DNA of 29,298 nucleotides from Triparma columacea. Its lineage: Eukaryota; Sar; Bolidophyceae; Parmales; Triparmaceae. Location of the stretch: the NCBI GenBank assembly GCA_030267965.1, contig BRYA01000388.1, positions 10,619-39,916 of the forward strand, read 5' to 3'. The notes beneath the pieces were generated by a model. It was not told where the DNA came from. It did not search any database and saw only the letters and a list, made by a program, of their open reading frames with translations. A program made the translations under genes and the position numbers. Below are positions 17,801-27,800 of this stretch, one piece after another; position 1 is the first letter of the stretch; each line of letters starts with the position of its first letter.

Positions 17801-20007
17801 CAACCTTTTGTCGTCGAGCCGGAGTCCTCCCTACAACCTGCAATCGTACTAACCATAGGTGCCGCGTAAGTCAAGGTTGTTGGGGATGTTACAGAGAGCA
17901 TCGGTCGATCGGGGTGTTGGACGACAATGGCATTGTTTTCTCCTACTCCCTCGGGAACCGTGCAAGTTATTGACGAGGAAGTTTTACTTCGAGGGGCGCA
18001 CACAGTCCCACCCACAGTAACGATGAAATCGACGTTAGTGTCCAAGCCGGATCCCCTGACTACGATGACCGCCCCCCCTTCTGTGTTGACCACTGATGGT
18101 ATATCGACGATGTTCACCTGTGGAGAGAAGCAGTGAGGGTTAGGGTTATTACTTTTTTCTCCCCCCTCCTCCCCAACGCCAAACTCACCTCAATACCCAG
18201 ACAATCCTGATTAATCGGTCCACCCACATATTCGTCGTCCTCGCACATTTCGCATTTGGCAGACCCTGCCTTAGGAGCAACTTCATTAGCAGCGCAAGCT
18301 GAACATTCTGTTTCCCCCCTGGCGGCGTACGTGCCGATTTCACACGTTAAACACGTCGTATTCTGTGTATTTGGAATCATCCCCGCGCGGCACATGTCGC
18401 ACTTGACAGACCCCGCTTTCTCTGCTACTGACCCCACGTCGCAAGAAGCGCACTCCGTACCACCCCCAGTGGAGTACTTGCCAGGTTGGCACTGAACGCA
18501 GTCATTTACGGGATTCACGCCCCCTTCCGAGTTTCCATAGCGACCCGACGGGCAATCTGAACACTGAGTCGACCTCGTTTCCTTACTAAACTTTCCAGCT
18601 TCGCAATTGGTGCAAGAGGTTGCCGCACTTTCAGAGCTGCTCTTGCCAACCTCGCATTCCGTGCAGGTCTGGGAGCCGTCAGAGTCGGAGTAGGATCCGG
18701 GGAGACAGTCCTCGCAACCGCTCTCCGGGTTCTTACTGGCGGTGCCCGCAAGGCACATCGTGCAGTCCGAAACGCTCGTGGCTATCGATCCCGCCGTGGA
18801 TTCTCCGAGAGGACATCTTCCGCAATCGTCTGAAGAAGTCAGTGCTGTGCCAGTCCCGTAAGTCCCCGTTGGGCACATTCTGCAATTGTCAACGCTGTCA
18901 TCCCTGTAGTATCCAAGTTCACAGGGAGAACAAGTCCAACTCCGAATCTTCCCACCATTGTTGATGCTTTCGGACGTGAAGCCTGCACTTTCGAGATCTG
19001 GGTTGTTGGAAGTTTCCGTCCTTATGGCCAGGATTTCCTTGGGTGCAGAGGAAGTTTCGCGAGCGTGACCTTCGGAACAAGTAGAAACGCTTATCTGCGG
19101 CTTTACATCCGACACGCTGGTCGACTTGTCAAGCACGCAGAGGTCGCGGTGGTTGGTGAGAGTCAAACCGCCAGAATTAAGGCGGCAACCGGTCATAGTG
19201 AGAGTGGACCCAGGGGCAGGATCACTGCTGGCCGGCACGGCTATGAAGGTTGCCGTTGCACCGGAGGACGCTCCCCCTCCAACCAAGATGCTACCCCATC
19301 TTCCACCTTCGAATCCTTCGTTATCGATGAGATCGCAGTGGCTGAGGGTGGCTATGCTGCCGTCCAAGAGGGATAGCACCGAGCCCCCGTAGCTTGAGGC
19401 TACATTTAGATTGAAGTTGACCATAGTAAGAGTGACCCTTGCGTTTTGTGCTCTGATGACGCCAAATTTGGTCTTGAAACCTTCAAAGTTAAGCAACCTT
19501 AGCGTCAAAGACGCCTGCCCCCCAGTGCTCATTACGGTAAAAACTGCGTTGGCCGGGTCAGCGGCATCGCCGTGAAAGAGGGTTCCAGATGCAGGGGACA
19601 GCTTGACGTCCTCGTTACTTCCTGTCAACGTAAGGTCCATGAACGTGTCACCCCCCTCACTGCGGCTGAGGAAGTTGAGCTTGTCATAGCCATCCGAGAA
19701 TGCGTCCACAGTGCTGTCATCCTTCAAGCCAATGGAAGGTAGATCTGTCTCAATCGAAAGGGCTGAGAGGGGGTGGGGATTAAGGCTTGAACGTAAGTAT
19801 TTTGACGAAAAAAAAGCCGCAGAAAATACGGAAAGTGCACTCACCGATACTACCACTGCACATACAATCCAATGCAGCGTTCCAATCCACGGTTGTTTGA
19901 ATAACTGTCGCTGGGCAAGTCTCAGAAGCGGCACTGAACATGGGCAAGAAGAGCACTAGAAGAAGCACAACACGACTGAGGCATGCAGAGGAACGGGGAA
20001 ACCCCAT
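14856..20007 (-). CDS. Receptor-like protein: beta-helix, Cys-rich EphR-like repeats, three IPT/TIG domains, multi-pass C-terminus
   Basis: Six exons on the minus strand: 20007-19845, 19762-18189, 18117-17200, 17066-15846, 15750-15466 and 15371-14856, giving 1558 residues; all five introns begin GTGAGT and the frames join exactly. A signal peptide (~1-27) is followed by a repetitive beta-helix-like region (~55-310), about seven CxxC-type modules of the ephrin-receptor-like/GCC2-GCC3 kind (~325-580), three IPT/TIG beta-sandwich domains (~580-865), more Cys-rich modules (~885-1085), then some eight hydrophobic segments (~1095-1470) and a Gly/Glu-rich tail. This suggests a large extracellular part anchored by a polytopic membrane domain, as in many ochrophyte and oomycete proteins of unknown ligand. 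Sensing or adhesion is inference. The stop lies 38 bases from that of the convergent GRAM-VASt gene. Confidence 0.87.
17067..17199 (-). other. Intron 3 of the receptor-like gene, with GCGAA repeats and homology to intron 5
   Basis: 133 bases. Read on the minus strand it begins GTGAGTGCGGCGAGCG and continues with four GCGAA units and GAGCC. Intron 5 (15372-15465) begins GTGAGTGTGGCGAGCG and also reaches GCGAAG-GAAG-GAGCC about 30 bases in. The 3' halves are unrelated. Confidence 0.75.
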
Positions 20008-20190
20008 CTTCCACTAGTATTTTAGTCGATACCTCCAAATGGTAAGATAATCCTTAATGATGGGCTGTGGAAAAGTCAGAACCCAGGAAGAAGAAAGAGA
20101 CCCCAAGAGCCCTCCCACGTTTTACCAAACAAAAAGTTAACAAAAACACTTATATTGTCTCCCCCCCCCCCTCCCCCCCCCCTCCTCCTC
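20008..20190. promoter_or_regulatory. Short intergenic region between receptor-like and KEA genes
   Basis: 183 bases between the start of the receptor-like gene and the stop of the KEA gene, both on the minus strand. It must hold the KEA 3' end and the receptor promoter. Bases 20161-20190 are a near-pure C run on the plus strand, directly after the KEA stop in the transcript sense (a G run). No gene. Confidence 0.5.
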
Positions 20191-23086
20191 TCAAGCATCT
20201 TCCGGTGGTTTGTTAGTAAAGACTCCCGCCGAGTCCTTCTTGAGTCCCCCTCCTAGTTTTTGCGTTCCTCCCGTCCCCACGCTCGCTAGTGTATCCTCCT
20301 CTGTTTCTTCCCCCCCGTGTTCCGCCTTTGCCGTCTCCTGTTCTCTGAGTCCTTCCCCTAGTTCAACCTTAACCTTCTCCTTCTTCTTCTCCAACACGAC
20401 CACGTCGTCAACGTCGATGTCGATATTCTTGGATTCTCCCTCCTCTTCAACGCCCCCTTCACCCGACGAGGACGAACCCCCCTCCTCCCCCCCCCCCTCA
20501 GAACCCTCCCCTAGTATCTGCTTCCTGAAGGTCTCCAATATACCCTTAACCTCCTCCTCGTCCGCTCCAACGGCCTTCAGTACCTCTCCCCCGAACGGCA
20601 GCGTCAGCAGCTTCGTCTCCTCCGGTACAATCGGTACCATGGCCTTTACGTCTAGTACGTTCGTGAGCCTTTTCTGGTGCTCTGCGTTTGTGGCCCTGGC
20701 GAATATGGCCATGTCAGGGTACTCCCTCCTGAGTGCGATAACGCACCTGTTCGTAGCCGTAGCGTCCGCAATAGTTATGACGACGGCCTTGGCCTTACCT
20801 ACGTTGAAAGCCTTGCAGGTCTCCGACCTCGTTGAGTCCCCGTAGAACACAGGGAGGCCCCGGTTCCTGGCCTGGATGGCCTTCTTGGGGTCGAGCTCGA
20901 TGCCGATGAAGCGCTGGAACTTCATGTCGAGTAGGTCGCATACCAGCTTCCCCACAACCCCGTAACCGACCACGACTACAAAGTCGTCCGAACCCTTGAT
21001 CTCCTTAGCCTCCTGGTCCTCCCCCAAGTAGTGGTCGGCCCCCGTCTGCTCCTCGAGTTTCTGTGCAATCTTTTCGCTTACCCCCGCCATCATCGGCGTC
21101 ACCGCCATCGTAAGCGCGACGCTCGTTAGGAATAGTTTCGTCGTGTTAGGGTCAAGTATCCCCAGGGACTTGGCTAACCCGAATGCCACGAAGGCAAACT
21201 CACCCCCCTGGCTTAGTAGGAAGCCTGTCTGGACGCCGTTTGCTGGGCTGATCCCGAAGGCCCCGGCAAGGGCAATGATGATCCCAGCCTTGACAGCGAC
21301 GATCCCTGCAACCATTCCCGCGATGAGTTTGAATTTACTAATCAGTAATATAATATCAATCTCAAACCCCACAGTCAAGAAGAAAAGTCCCAGCAGCACC
21401 CCCCTAAACGGCGCAACATCCGCCTCAATCTGGTACCTATACTTAGTCTCGCTAAGCAGCACCCCCGCAAGGAACGCTCCAAGTGTGTTGGATAGTCCTA
21501 GTCCCTCCGTCAAGAAGCTCATGCTTAATACCGTCAATAGCGTAACCCCTAAAAACGCCTCCTGGTTCTTGGCTGACGCGACCCCGTCGAATAACGGGTT
21601 CAACACGAACCTACCCACGAACGCAATACCACCTAATGCCATGGCTGCTTTAACTACCGCAGATGTTAGCGCTTTTGCCATGCCTGACGCTCCACCCGCT
21701 AGGAGGGGGATGGCTACTAGGAGAGGTACGACGGCTAGGTCTTGGAAGAGAAGGACGCCGAAGGAGGCTTTCCCGAACCGCGTACCTAGGTTCGACTTCT
21801 CCTTCAGTAGTTGGAGTACGAATGCTGAGCTAGAGAGTGCGAGGCCACCTGAGAGTGTAACGATGGCGTTGTTTTGTAGTGTGGTGAAACGCTTGAAGAG
21901 GAGGGCGAATGTTAAGGCTGTTAGGGAGAACTGGGAACCGCCGAGGGCGAAGACGTCCTTCTTCATGGAACGGAGACGGTCGGTTGATAACTCTATACCC
22001 ATCTCAAACAGGAAGAATACTATGCCTGTGTGTGTGGGGGGGGGGGGGAGGGGAGGGGGGGTTAGGAGGAATGAAGGTATCGATGCAAGTGAGTGTTTAC
22101 TTCCTTTCGTCTTTGTCATTGTTTGTCTATCTTGTCTATCTTATATCTCGATCAATCTTCTCTCTCTCCCCCCCCCCCCTTCCTTCCTTACCTAGTTCCG
22201 CCAGTATCTCCGTATTATGTACGCTCTTAATAAGTCCCGCCACATTCGGTCCAATAACCGTCCCCGCCGCCAAGTACCCCAGAACCGGGCTCATCCCTGC
22301 CTTTTTCGACAGCGTTGGTACAAGCGCGGTAGCGGCGAGGATTAGGACGGTGTCTTTTTTAGTACCTTCCATGAAGGTGTTTAACTCGGTTAGGGCTGAA
22401 CGCATGTTGGAGATTAAAGGGGAGGATGGGAGGGGGGGGAGTTTTGGGGGGGAGATGTGGGCGAGGTGGAGGGGGGAGGTGGAGGAGGAGAAAGGGGAGG
22501 GGAGAGGGGAGGGACGGGACAGTAACTTTGACGAGAAGGTTGAGGTGGAGGACGCGAGAGTCGAGAGGGGGTTGTTGGAGGTGGCAGAGTTGAGGGAAGA
22601 GGCTGCGTTGCCTGTTACTATGGCTAGGAGGAAGGCTGCTGATATTTTGATTACTGCGGACTTTTTTCTGAACCAGCGGAGTATTCTGATTCTCCTTGAG
22701 GTGTTCTGTTGTTTGTGTTGTTGTGCTGAGTCGTAATTGTTATCGTCGTTGAGTAGTTGTGCGTCGTTAATAGTTGTTGCTAATAGTTTATGTCTGTTGT
22801 TGTAAGTTGTTTGTGGTTGTGTTTGTGGTGCCACAATGTGTTGATAGCTGTGCTGACATCTATGCTGACATGTGTGTTGATGGTTGTGTTGATATTTATA
22901 TTGAGGCTGGGTTTGTAGTAGATTGAGGCTCGTTGTTGTTGTTGTTGTTGTTGTTGTGGCTAAATTCCTTTTTGTCTTGATAGTATATTTCTTGTGATCT
23001 CTATGTGAGTAGGTGTACGAGGTGTAGGCGTATGTGTAGGATGTATTTATAAGAGCTAGGAATATAAGCAGAATATTTATAATCAT
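20191..23086 (-). CDS. KEA: KEA-family K+/H+ antiporter (CPA2) with RCK/TrkA-N domain, probably plastid
   Basis: Two exons, 23086-22192 and 22025-20191, joined in phase 1 across a 166-base GTAAGG...CACAG intron, giving 909 residues. The junction lies in AELG|IVFFLFEMGIELS, a conserved CPA2 helix. The transporter part (about 240-610) has ~12 hydrophobic segments including LTVGFEIDI and LLSQGGEFAF, known landmarks of KEA/KefB proteins. An RCK (TrkA-N) domain follows at ~640-760 with the nucleotide-binding GYGVVG, then an acidic low-complexity tail. Such antiporters exchange K+ for H+ across plastid envelope or thylakoid membranes. The N-terminus starts with a signal-peptide-like stretch and a Thr/Gln/His-rich extension, compatible with a complex plastid, but no clear ASAF-type motif is visible. 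Membrane assignment within the plastid is open. Confidence 0.9.
22026..22191 (-). other. KEA intron with long C tract
   Basis: 166 bases. In the sense direction it ends CCTAAC, then a long C-rich run, then CACACACACAG. The downstream ATAG was rejected as acceptor because it would break the phase. Confidence 0.75.
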
Positions 23087-23770
23087 GCTGGCTGGCTATT
23101 GGGTCCCTATGATAGAGGAGAGTAGAGTGTTAGCTCTAGAAGGAGAGTAGATAGAAGGAGAGTAGACAGAAGGAGAGTAGAAGTAGGGGATTGAGAAGGA
23201 GATTGAGAAGGAGGAGGAGAAGAATGAGGTCGAGATTGGGAGGAGGACTCTTTAGAACACTTCAAAGACTCTTACGGGAGGAGAAGAAGGAAGACGAAGG
23301 CTTTAAAGGAAGGATATGAAGGAAGGCTCTGAAGGAATGCTTTGAAATAGGGCTTAAAAAGAGGTGTTAAAGATGAATGATCGAGATGAGGAATGATGCC
23401 TTCTTATTCTAATTAGCTTTGTGGAGAGATTGGAGAGATTGAAGCTATTCAGAAGCTATTATATGAGTATTAAGATTGCTATTACGATATCCAAGCACTA
23501 TACAATGCACTATAAGATTAATTCAGCAAAAAAATGATGAGATAAATCAGGGACTGATGTGTGGGGTGGGGAGTGGTGAAGCTGGTTTCTCCTTTCTGTT
23601 CTGTTCTCTTTCCTTTTTCTGTTCTTTCTCTCATGAGACATCTTTGCTTATAACAGTTTACAAATAAGCGCAAGCGCTTGCCTTGAGCCTGCGGCCCTAA
23701 AACAGGATGAGCGCTGCGTAAAGGAAGATATTTCAATGCCATTTAATACAATAAAACTGCTGCTTTCAGA
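23087..23770. other. Intergenic region between KEA and lumen-protein genes
   Basis: About 680 bases without a credible gene; the short open frames on both strands show no domain or coding bias. It holds the KEA promoter and the 3' end of the lumen-protein gene. Bases 23190-23340 are strongly purine-rich (GGAGAA/GAAGGA). A perfect 12-base palindrome GCAAGCGCTTGC lies at 23670-23681. I see no tRNA. Confidence 0.5.
23138..23183. repeat. Three copies of a 15-base purine-rich repeat
   Basis: AGAAGGAGAGTAGAT-type units begin at 23138, 23153 and 23168, upstream of the KEA gene. Confidence 0.85.
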
Positions 23771-24478
23771 TCAATTTCTTCGTCTTATGCCTCCCAGCAC
23801 TTCCTTCTCTGCGTCCTTGGTCCTCAAGATCCTCACAATCTTCAACCCCTCCTCCTTCTCATCCTCCGGCAACTTGTCAAAGGCCCCTTTAAGGTCGTCC
23901 CTCGCTCTCGCGTACTCAGCCGCCACCGCTAAGTACTCGTCTGACGTCATGTCGCCCTTGCTCGACGCTAGAATTCTGGGTATCTCACGGAGTCTCAAAG
24001 CCGCTGCCGGCGCAATCGTCGATAGCTTAGAATTTTCGACGAGCGCGGAGACAGAACGTGTCAAATCAGACCTGTCTATCACCCCCAACCCTTGGCCTTT
24101 AACGCCCCTACCGATCCTCTCCAACTTGCTAAGCGTCGACACCTCCTCAGCGCTAACCTTCATCATACCCTCCATCGACGACGTCTGCTCTGCCAGCTGT
24201 AAGATCATCGCTGCCGGAGTGTACGTCACCCCAGACAGGTTGATTGTCTCCCTGCTGCTGTCGACGACAACCACAGGCGTGCCTTCTACACTCAGAGAGG
24301 AGACATCGATCGCGGCGTAGGAAGGAAGTGAGCTGCAGGATATTGTCGTCAGGGTTGAGAGTGTCGAAATGAAAACGCGACGGTGCAACTGCTGCCTAGG
24401 GAGCGAGCTGCTGTGATAGCCGCGCGTGGTAGTTAAAAGGAGGATGAGCGTGAAAATGAGTAGATATTGGACCATCAT
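23771..24478 (-). CDS. Putative thylakoid-lumen protein of unknown function
   Basis: Single exon, 235 residues. The N-terminus reads as three targeting parts: a signal peptide (1-20, core LLIFTLILLLTTT, possible cut before Y21 as in an ASAF-like site with an aromatic +1 residue); a short basic, Ser-rich transit stretch (21-34); and a thylakoid transfer signal with twin arginine R33-R34, a moderately hydrophobic stretch and A-x-A-type end SYAA near 53-56. The mature part (~57-235) is helical and charged and has no membrane segment. It resembles small extrinsic lumen proteins in size and layout, but I cannot assign it to PsbQ, PsbP or another named family. The start is the first of two adjacent Met codons and faces the large gene on the plus strand. 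Confidence 0.75.
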   Translation of the reverse strand: MMVQYLLIFTLILLLTTTRGYHSSSLPRQQLHRRVFISTLSTLTTISCSSLPSYAAIDVSSLSVEGTPVVVVDSSRETINLSGVTYTPAAMILQLAEQTSSMEGMMKVSAEEVSTLSKLERIGRGVKGQGLGVIDRSDLTRSVSALVENSKLSTIAPAAALRLREIPRILASSKGDMTSDEYLAVAAEYARARDDLKGAFDKLPEDEKEEGLKIVRILRTKDAEKEVLGGIRRRN

Positions 24479-24878
24479 TCAATAATTACTACCCTCGTCG
24501 TGTGCTGGTGAAAGGGAAGTCCTTGAAACTTAGTAAAGATCTGAGACGGAGTGAGTGAGCTACCGAGGCGTGTTTCAACAGAGACGATGAAGTGAACGAC
24601 AGGGGTTCCGAGCCAACGCTGAGTGTCTTTTGCCTTGCTTTGAAAAGTCTCTTTTACTCATTTTTCTGCTTTTTCTCCTTCTAAACAAGTTGACGCATCA
24701 GAAGCATCGCAATCAGCCCAATCCACCCCAATCTACCCCAATCCACCCCACCTCTCGCTCAAATAAGCCAGAAATTGCCATAAGCTCCAATCCATCGTCT
24801 TCCCCCCCCCCACGCCCTCCGCTATTTCCCAACAAATTCCCCAAATTCAAACATACACACACACAAACACACAACAAT
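24479..24878. promoter_or_regulatory. Divergent promoter region between lumen-protein gene and large gene
   Basis: 400 bases between the two start codons. It contains three near copies of CCAATCCACCC (about 24719-24750) and a CA-rich stretch (24853-24876) just before the ATG. An open frame in phase with the large gene begins at 24630 and would add 83 residues starting MPCFEKSLLLIFLLFLLL; I treat this as leader sequence because it is low-complexity Pro/His/Thr further on, but a signal-anchor start cannot be excluded. Confidence 0.5.
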
Positions 24879-27800
24879 ATGACGCAATCAAACACCACAA
24901 CCACCACAACCATCCTAGATCCACCAACGCTACTCCCGTTCCTACATAACCCACCCTCTACTTTGCCAATATCACCATCGCTCACATCATGTCTCAATAC
25001 GTTTAAAACGCTGATAGACGGAGAACAAGAAACAACAACAACAACCACCCCAACCGGCTCCGATGAATACAAGAACCACATAAACAACCTTTCACTACTC
25101 ATCTCCCTAACAGGCCATCCCTCCCCAACCTCCCTGGCTTCAACCATCACCAAGTCCTACCTTACGCACTCCCTGACCCTCCGCCAGTCACAGCAGAACG
25201 ACGACGAGGAGGACCACGACTTCTTCACCCTCTCCTTCCTCTCCAGGGTCTGGAACTATGCCATCCGTTGCAGGGAGGACAGCGGGAAGATTGTCAAAAT
25301 GTGGGTAGACGGCGCTATCCCCGACACCCCCACCTCGGAGAACCCCAGGGAGACTGGCGAGAAGGTCCTGGGCCCCGCGCCCAACTTCTGCCTCAAGCTC
25401 TTCAAGCTCCTCTCCCTCCCCTCCGGTCGTTCCTTAACCCCAATTGAGGCCTCCAAGATCCTCTCCTCCTACCCCCCCTCCACCCTCCCCTGCCCCAACT
25501 ACACCTCCCCCATGGAGCAAAGCCACCGCTCAACCCTCGAGTCCGTAATCATCTCCGGTCTCCCCCCCTCATCCCTCCCCTTCTCAACAGTCTCAAACAG
25601 GACCTTCTCAACCACATTCATATCCTCACTCCTTGCAGGGGAACCTCTACAACCCCCAAACAACAGGCAGGACATAGACGGATACGTGCAGAACGTTAGG
25701 GACCCGGTTGAAATTATGGCTGCCGGAGTTTTCCTAGGGAGGTGAGAGGGAAAAAGGAGAAGGGAATAGGTTAACACTGAATCCCCCCCCCACACCCCCC
25801 CACCCCCCCCCAACCCCCCCCATCCCCCCCCAACCCCCCCCACCCACCCCCATCCCCCCTCCCCCATAGGTGCGGCGGAGACCTCGGTCCCTACATCCTC
25901 AACCAGAATCTCTCCCAAAAGCTAATTTCATCCGCCAACTCCATGGATGCCTTGTCCATCCTAGTGAGCAACCCCCTCCCCCCCCTCCCCCTCCGGAGGC
26001 TCCTCGACTACCTCGCATCCGCCTTGTACCTCAGCGGCAACTACACCATGTCCCTCCACGACCTCACCCTCTTCTCCCACCTTTACGTGCACTCCGAGCA
26101 GCTCGACTCCAAGGAGATCTGGGCTGCGTACGAGAGGGGGGAAAGGGAGGTCGGGGACGTCCCCACCTGGATGATCGAGGCCGCCAGGGTTCGCACCGCC
26201 GTCGGTGGCCTCGACGGCGTCTCCGGCTTCAGCTGCGTCGGCAGGCTCTGCACCTGGCTCTCCATCCCGGTAGGCGCAGTCCTTAGCCCACCGGCCATCA
26301 GACTCACCATCGAGAGCAGCGTGCACCTTACGCCGCAGACGCTTAAGGAATTCAACAACCTGCTGAACACACTAGTATCGGCAGACGTCAGCGTGTTCCG
26401 TCGCGTGTTCACACTCCCAGGGAGGCAGTTCCTACAGATCAGCCACCTACCCTCCCCCAGCTACATTCTCAACAGGGTAGCGACGACAGGGGAGAAGGGG
26501 GGCGTCTACGTCGACGCCGCCAGGAGGGTGTTGATGGGACGGACGTCCGAGGAGGCCGAGAAGGTCTGGCTTATGCCCGTGATCTGCATGGGACCGGGGT
26601 CCCAGGCTGCCGGGAGGGACGTTGAGGAACTCCTCAAGATCACAGCAGGAGTCATCATATCGACACCGACGACGCCTCCGAACTACGAGCTTCTTACTCG
26701 GGCCCTGGCGGCGATAAGTCTGGCTGTTAAGTTCCTGCGAGTCCACCACAACGACAGGCTCCCTACCCTCGTTAAGGAGCTCTTCGAGCAGAGGAGGTTC
26801 GTAGACAGCATGACCAGCATGATGACGTTCGCCGTAACCACAGGTATCGAGGGATGGGAGCGAATGAAGGCGACCTCAAGCCCCCCAGGTTCAGGCCTCT
26901 GGGGTATCCAAACCTCGACAAACGGGAACGCTGGTATTGCAACACTAACTACACCACAGACGTACCTACCGCTAGGCGTTATGGGGTCGTCATCACAAGA
27001 AACGGTCCTCAACGCGCAGGCAGTTGTGAGGTCATCCCTAGCCCTGGCTGTCGAGCTTGACCGTGCATACCCTGTCCTCGAGAAGGCCTGCGGTGCAAGA
27101 CCTGGGTGCAAGGGCGAGGCTACGTACACGTACTCATCTAACCCGCTACTACCACCCCCCACGGCGGGGGTCGGGGGGGGGGAGGGGGCGAGGACGACGA
27201 TTAGGTACGTTATGGAGTACGCGAAGATCACGGGAACGGAGTGGGACTTTGGGGCGGGGGAAGACGCGTGGGTATGCTTGAGGAGGGCGGGGGGAAGGTG
27301 GGGGGAGGAACAAGAGGCTAAGGAAGCATTCGCGAGGACTATTGGGAGGGGGGGAGAGGGGGAAAGGAGGAGAGCACTAGAGTGGCTACAGGGGGAAATT
27401 AGGGCCGGGAAAGGAACGGGGGAAGGACTACTTAAAGACGAGGGGGTTAGGGAGGGACTTAAAGGTGTGCTGAAGGAGGGGACGGTTAAAGCTAAGGTCA
27501 AGGTCGTCCAGGCGCTGGCTGGGGGAATGTCGGCGGGGGGTTTAACGACAATGGGGGGGGAAGGGGTAGGAGAAGACCTCTGGGACGTGCTGGGGAAAAT
27601 CGCGATAGAGAACAAGGGGACGAGAAGGGAAAGAGCGACGCCGAACAGCGAGACGGAAGAGGTGGAAAGGGAGAGGATGGAAATGGAACTACTCGGAGGT
27701 ATCATCAACATGGCGGGACTTGAAGTTCACGGGAGGATCAAGGACAAGGGAAAAGGGACTGAACTACCCAAGGGACTAAAGGAACTACTGGGGGACAAGG

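Noticed and set aside
21143..22736. Plus-strand frames of 350 and 275 codons over the KEA gene
   Set aside because: They are antisense to a clearly recognisable transporter and cross its intron.
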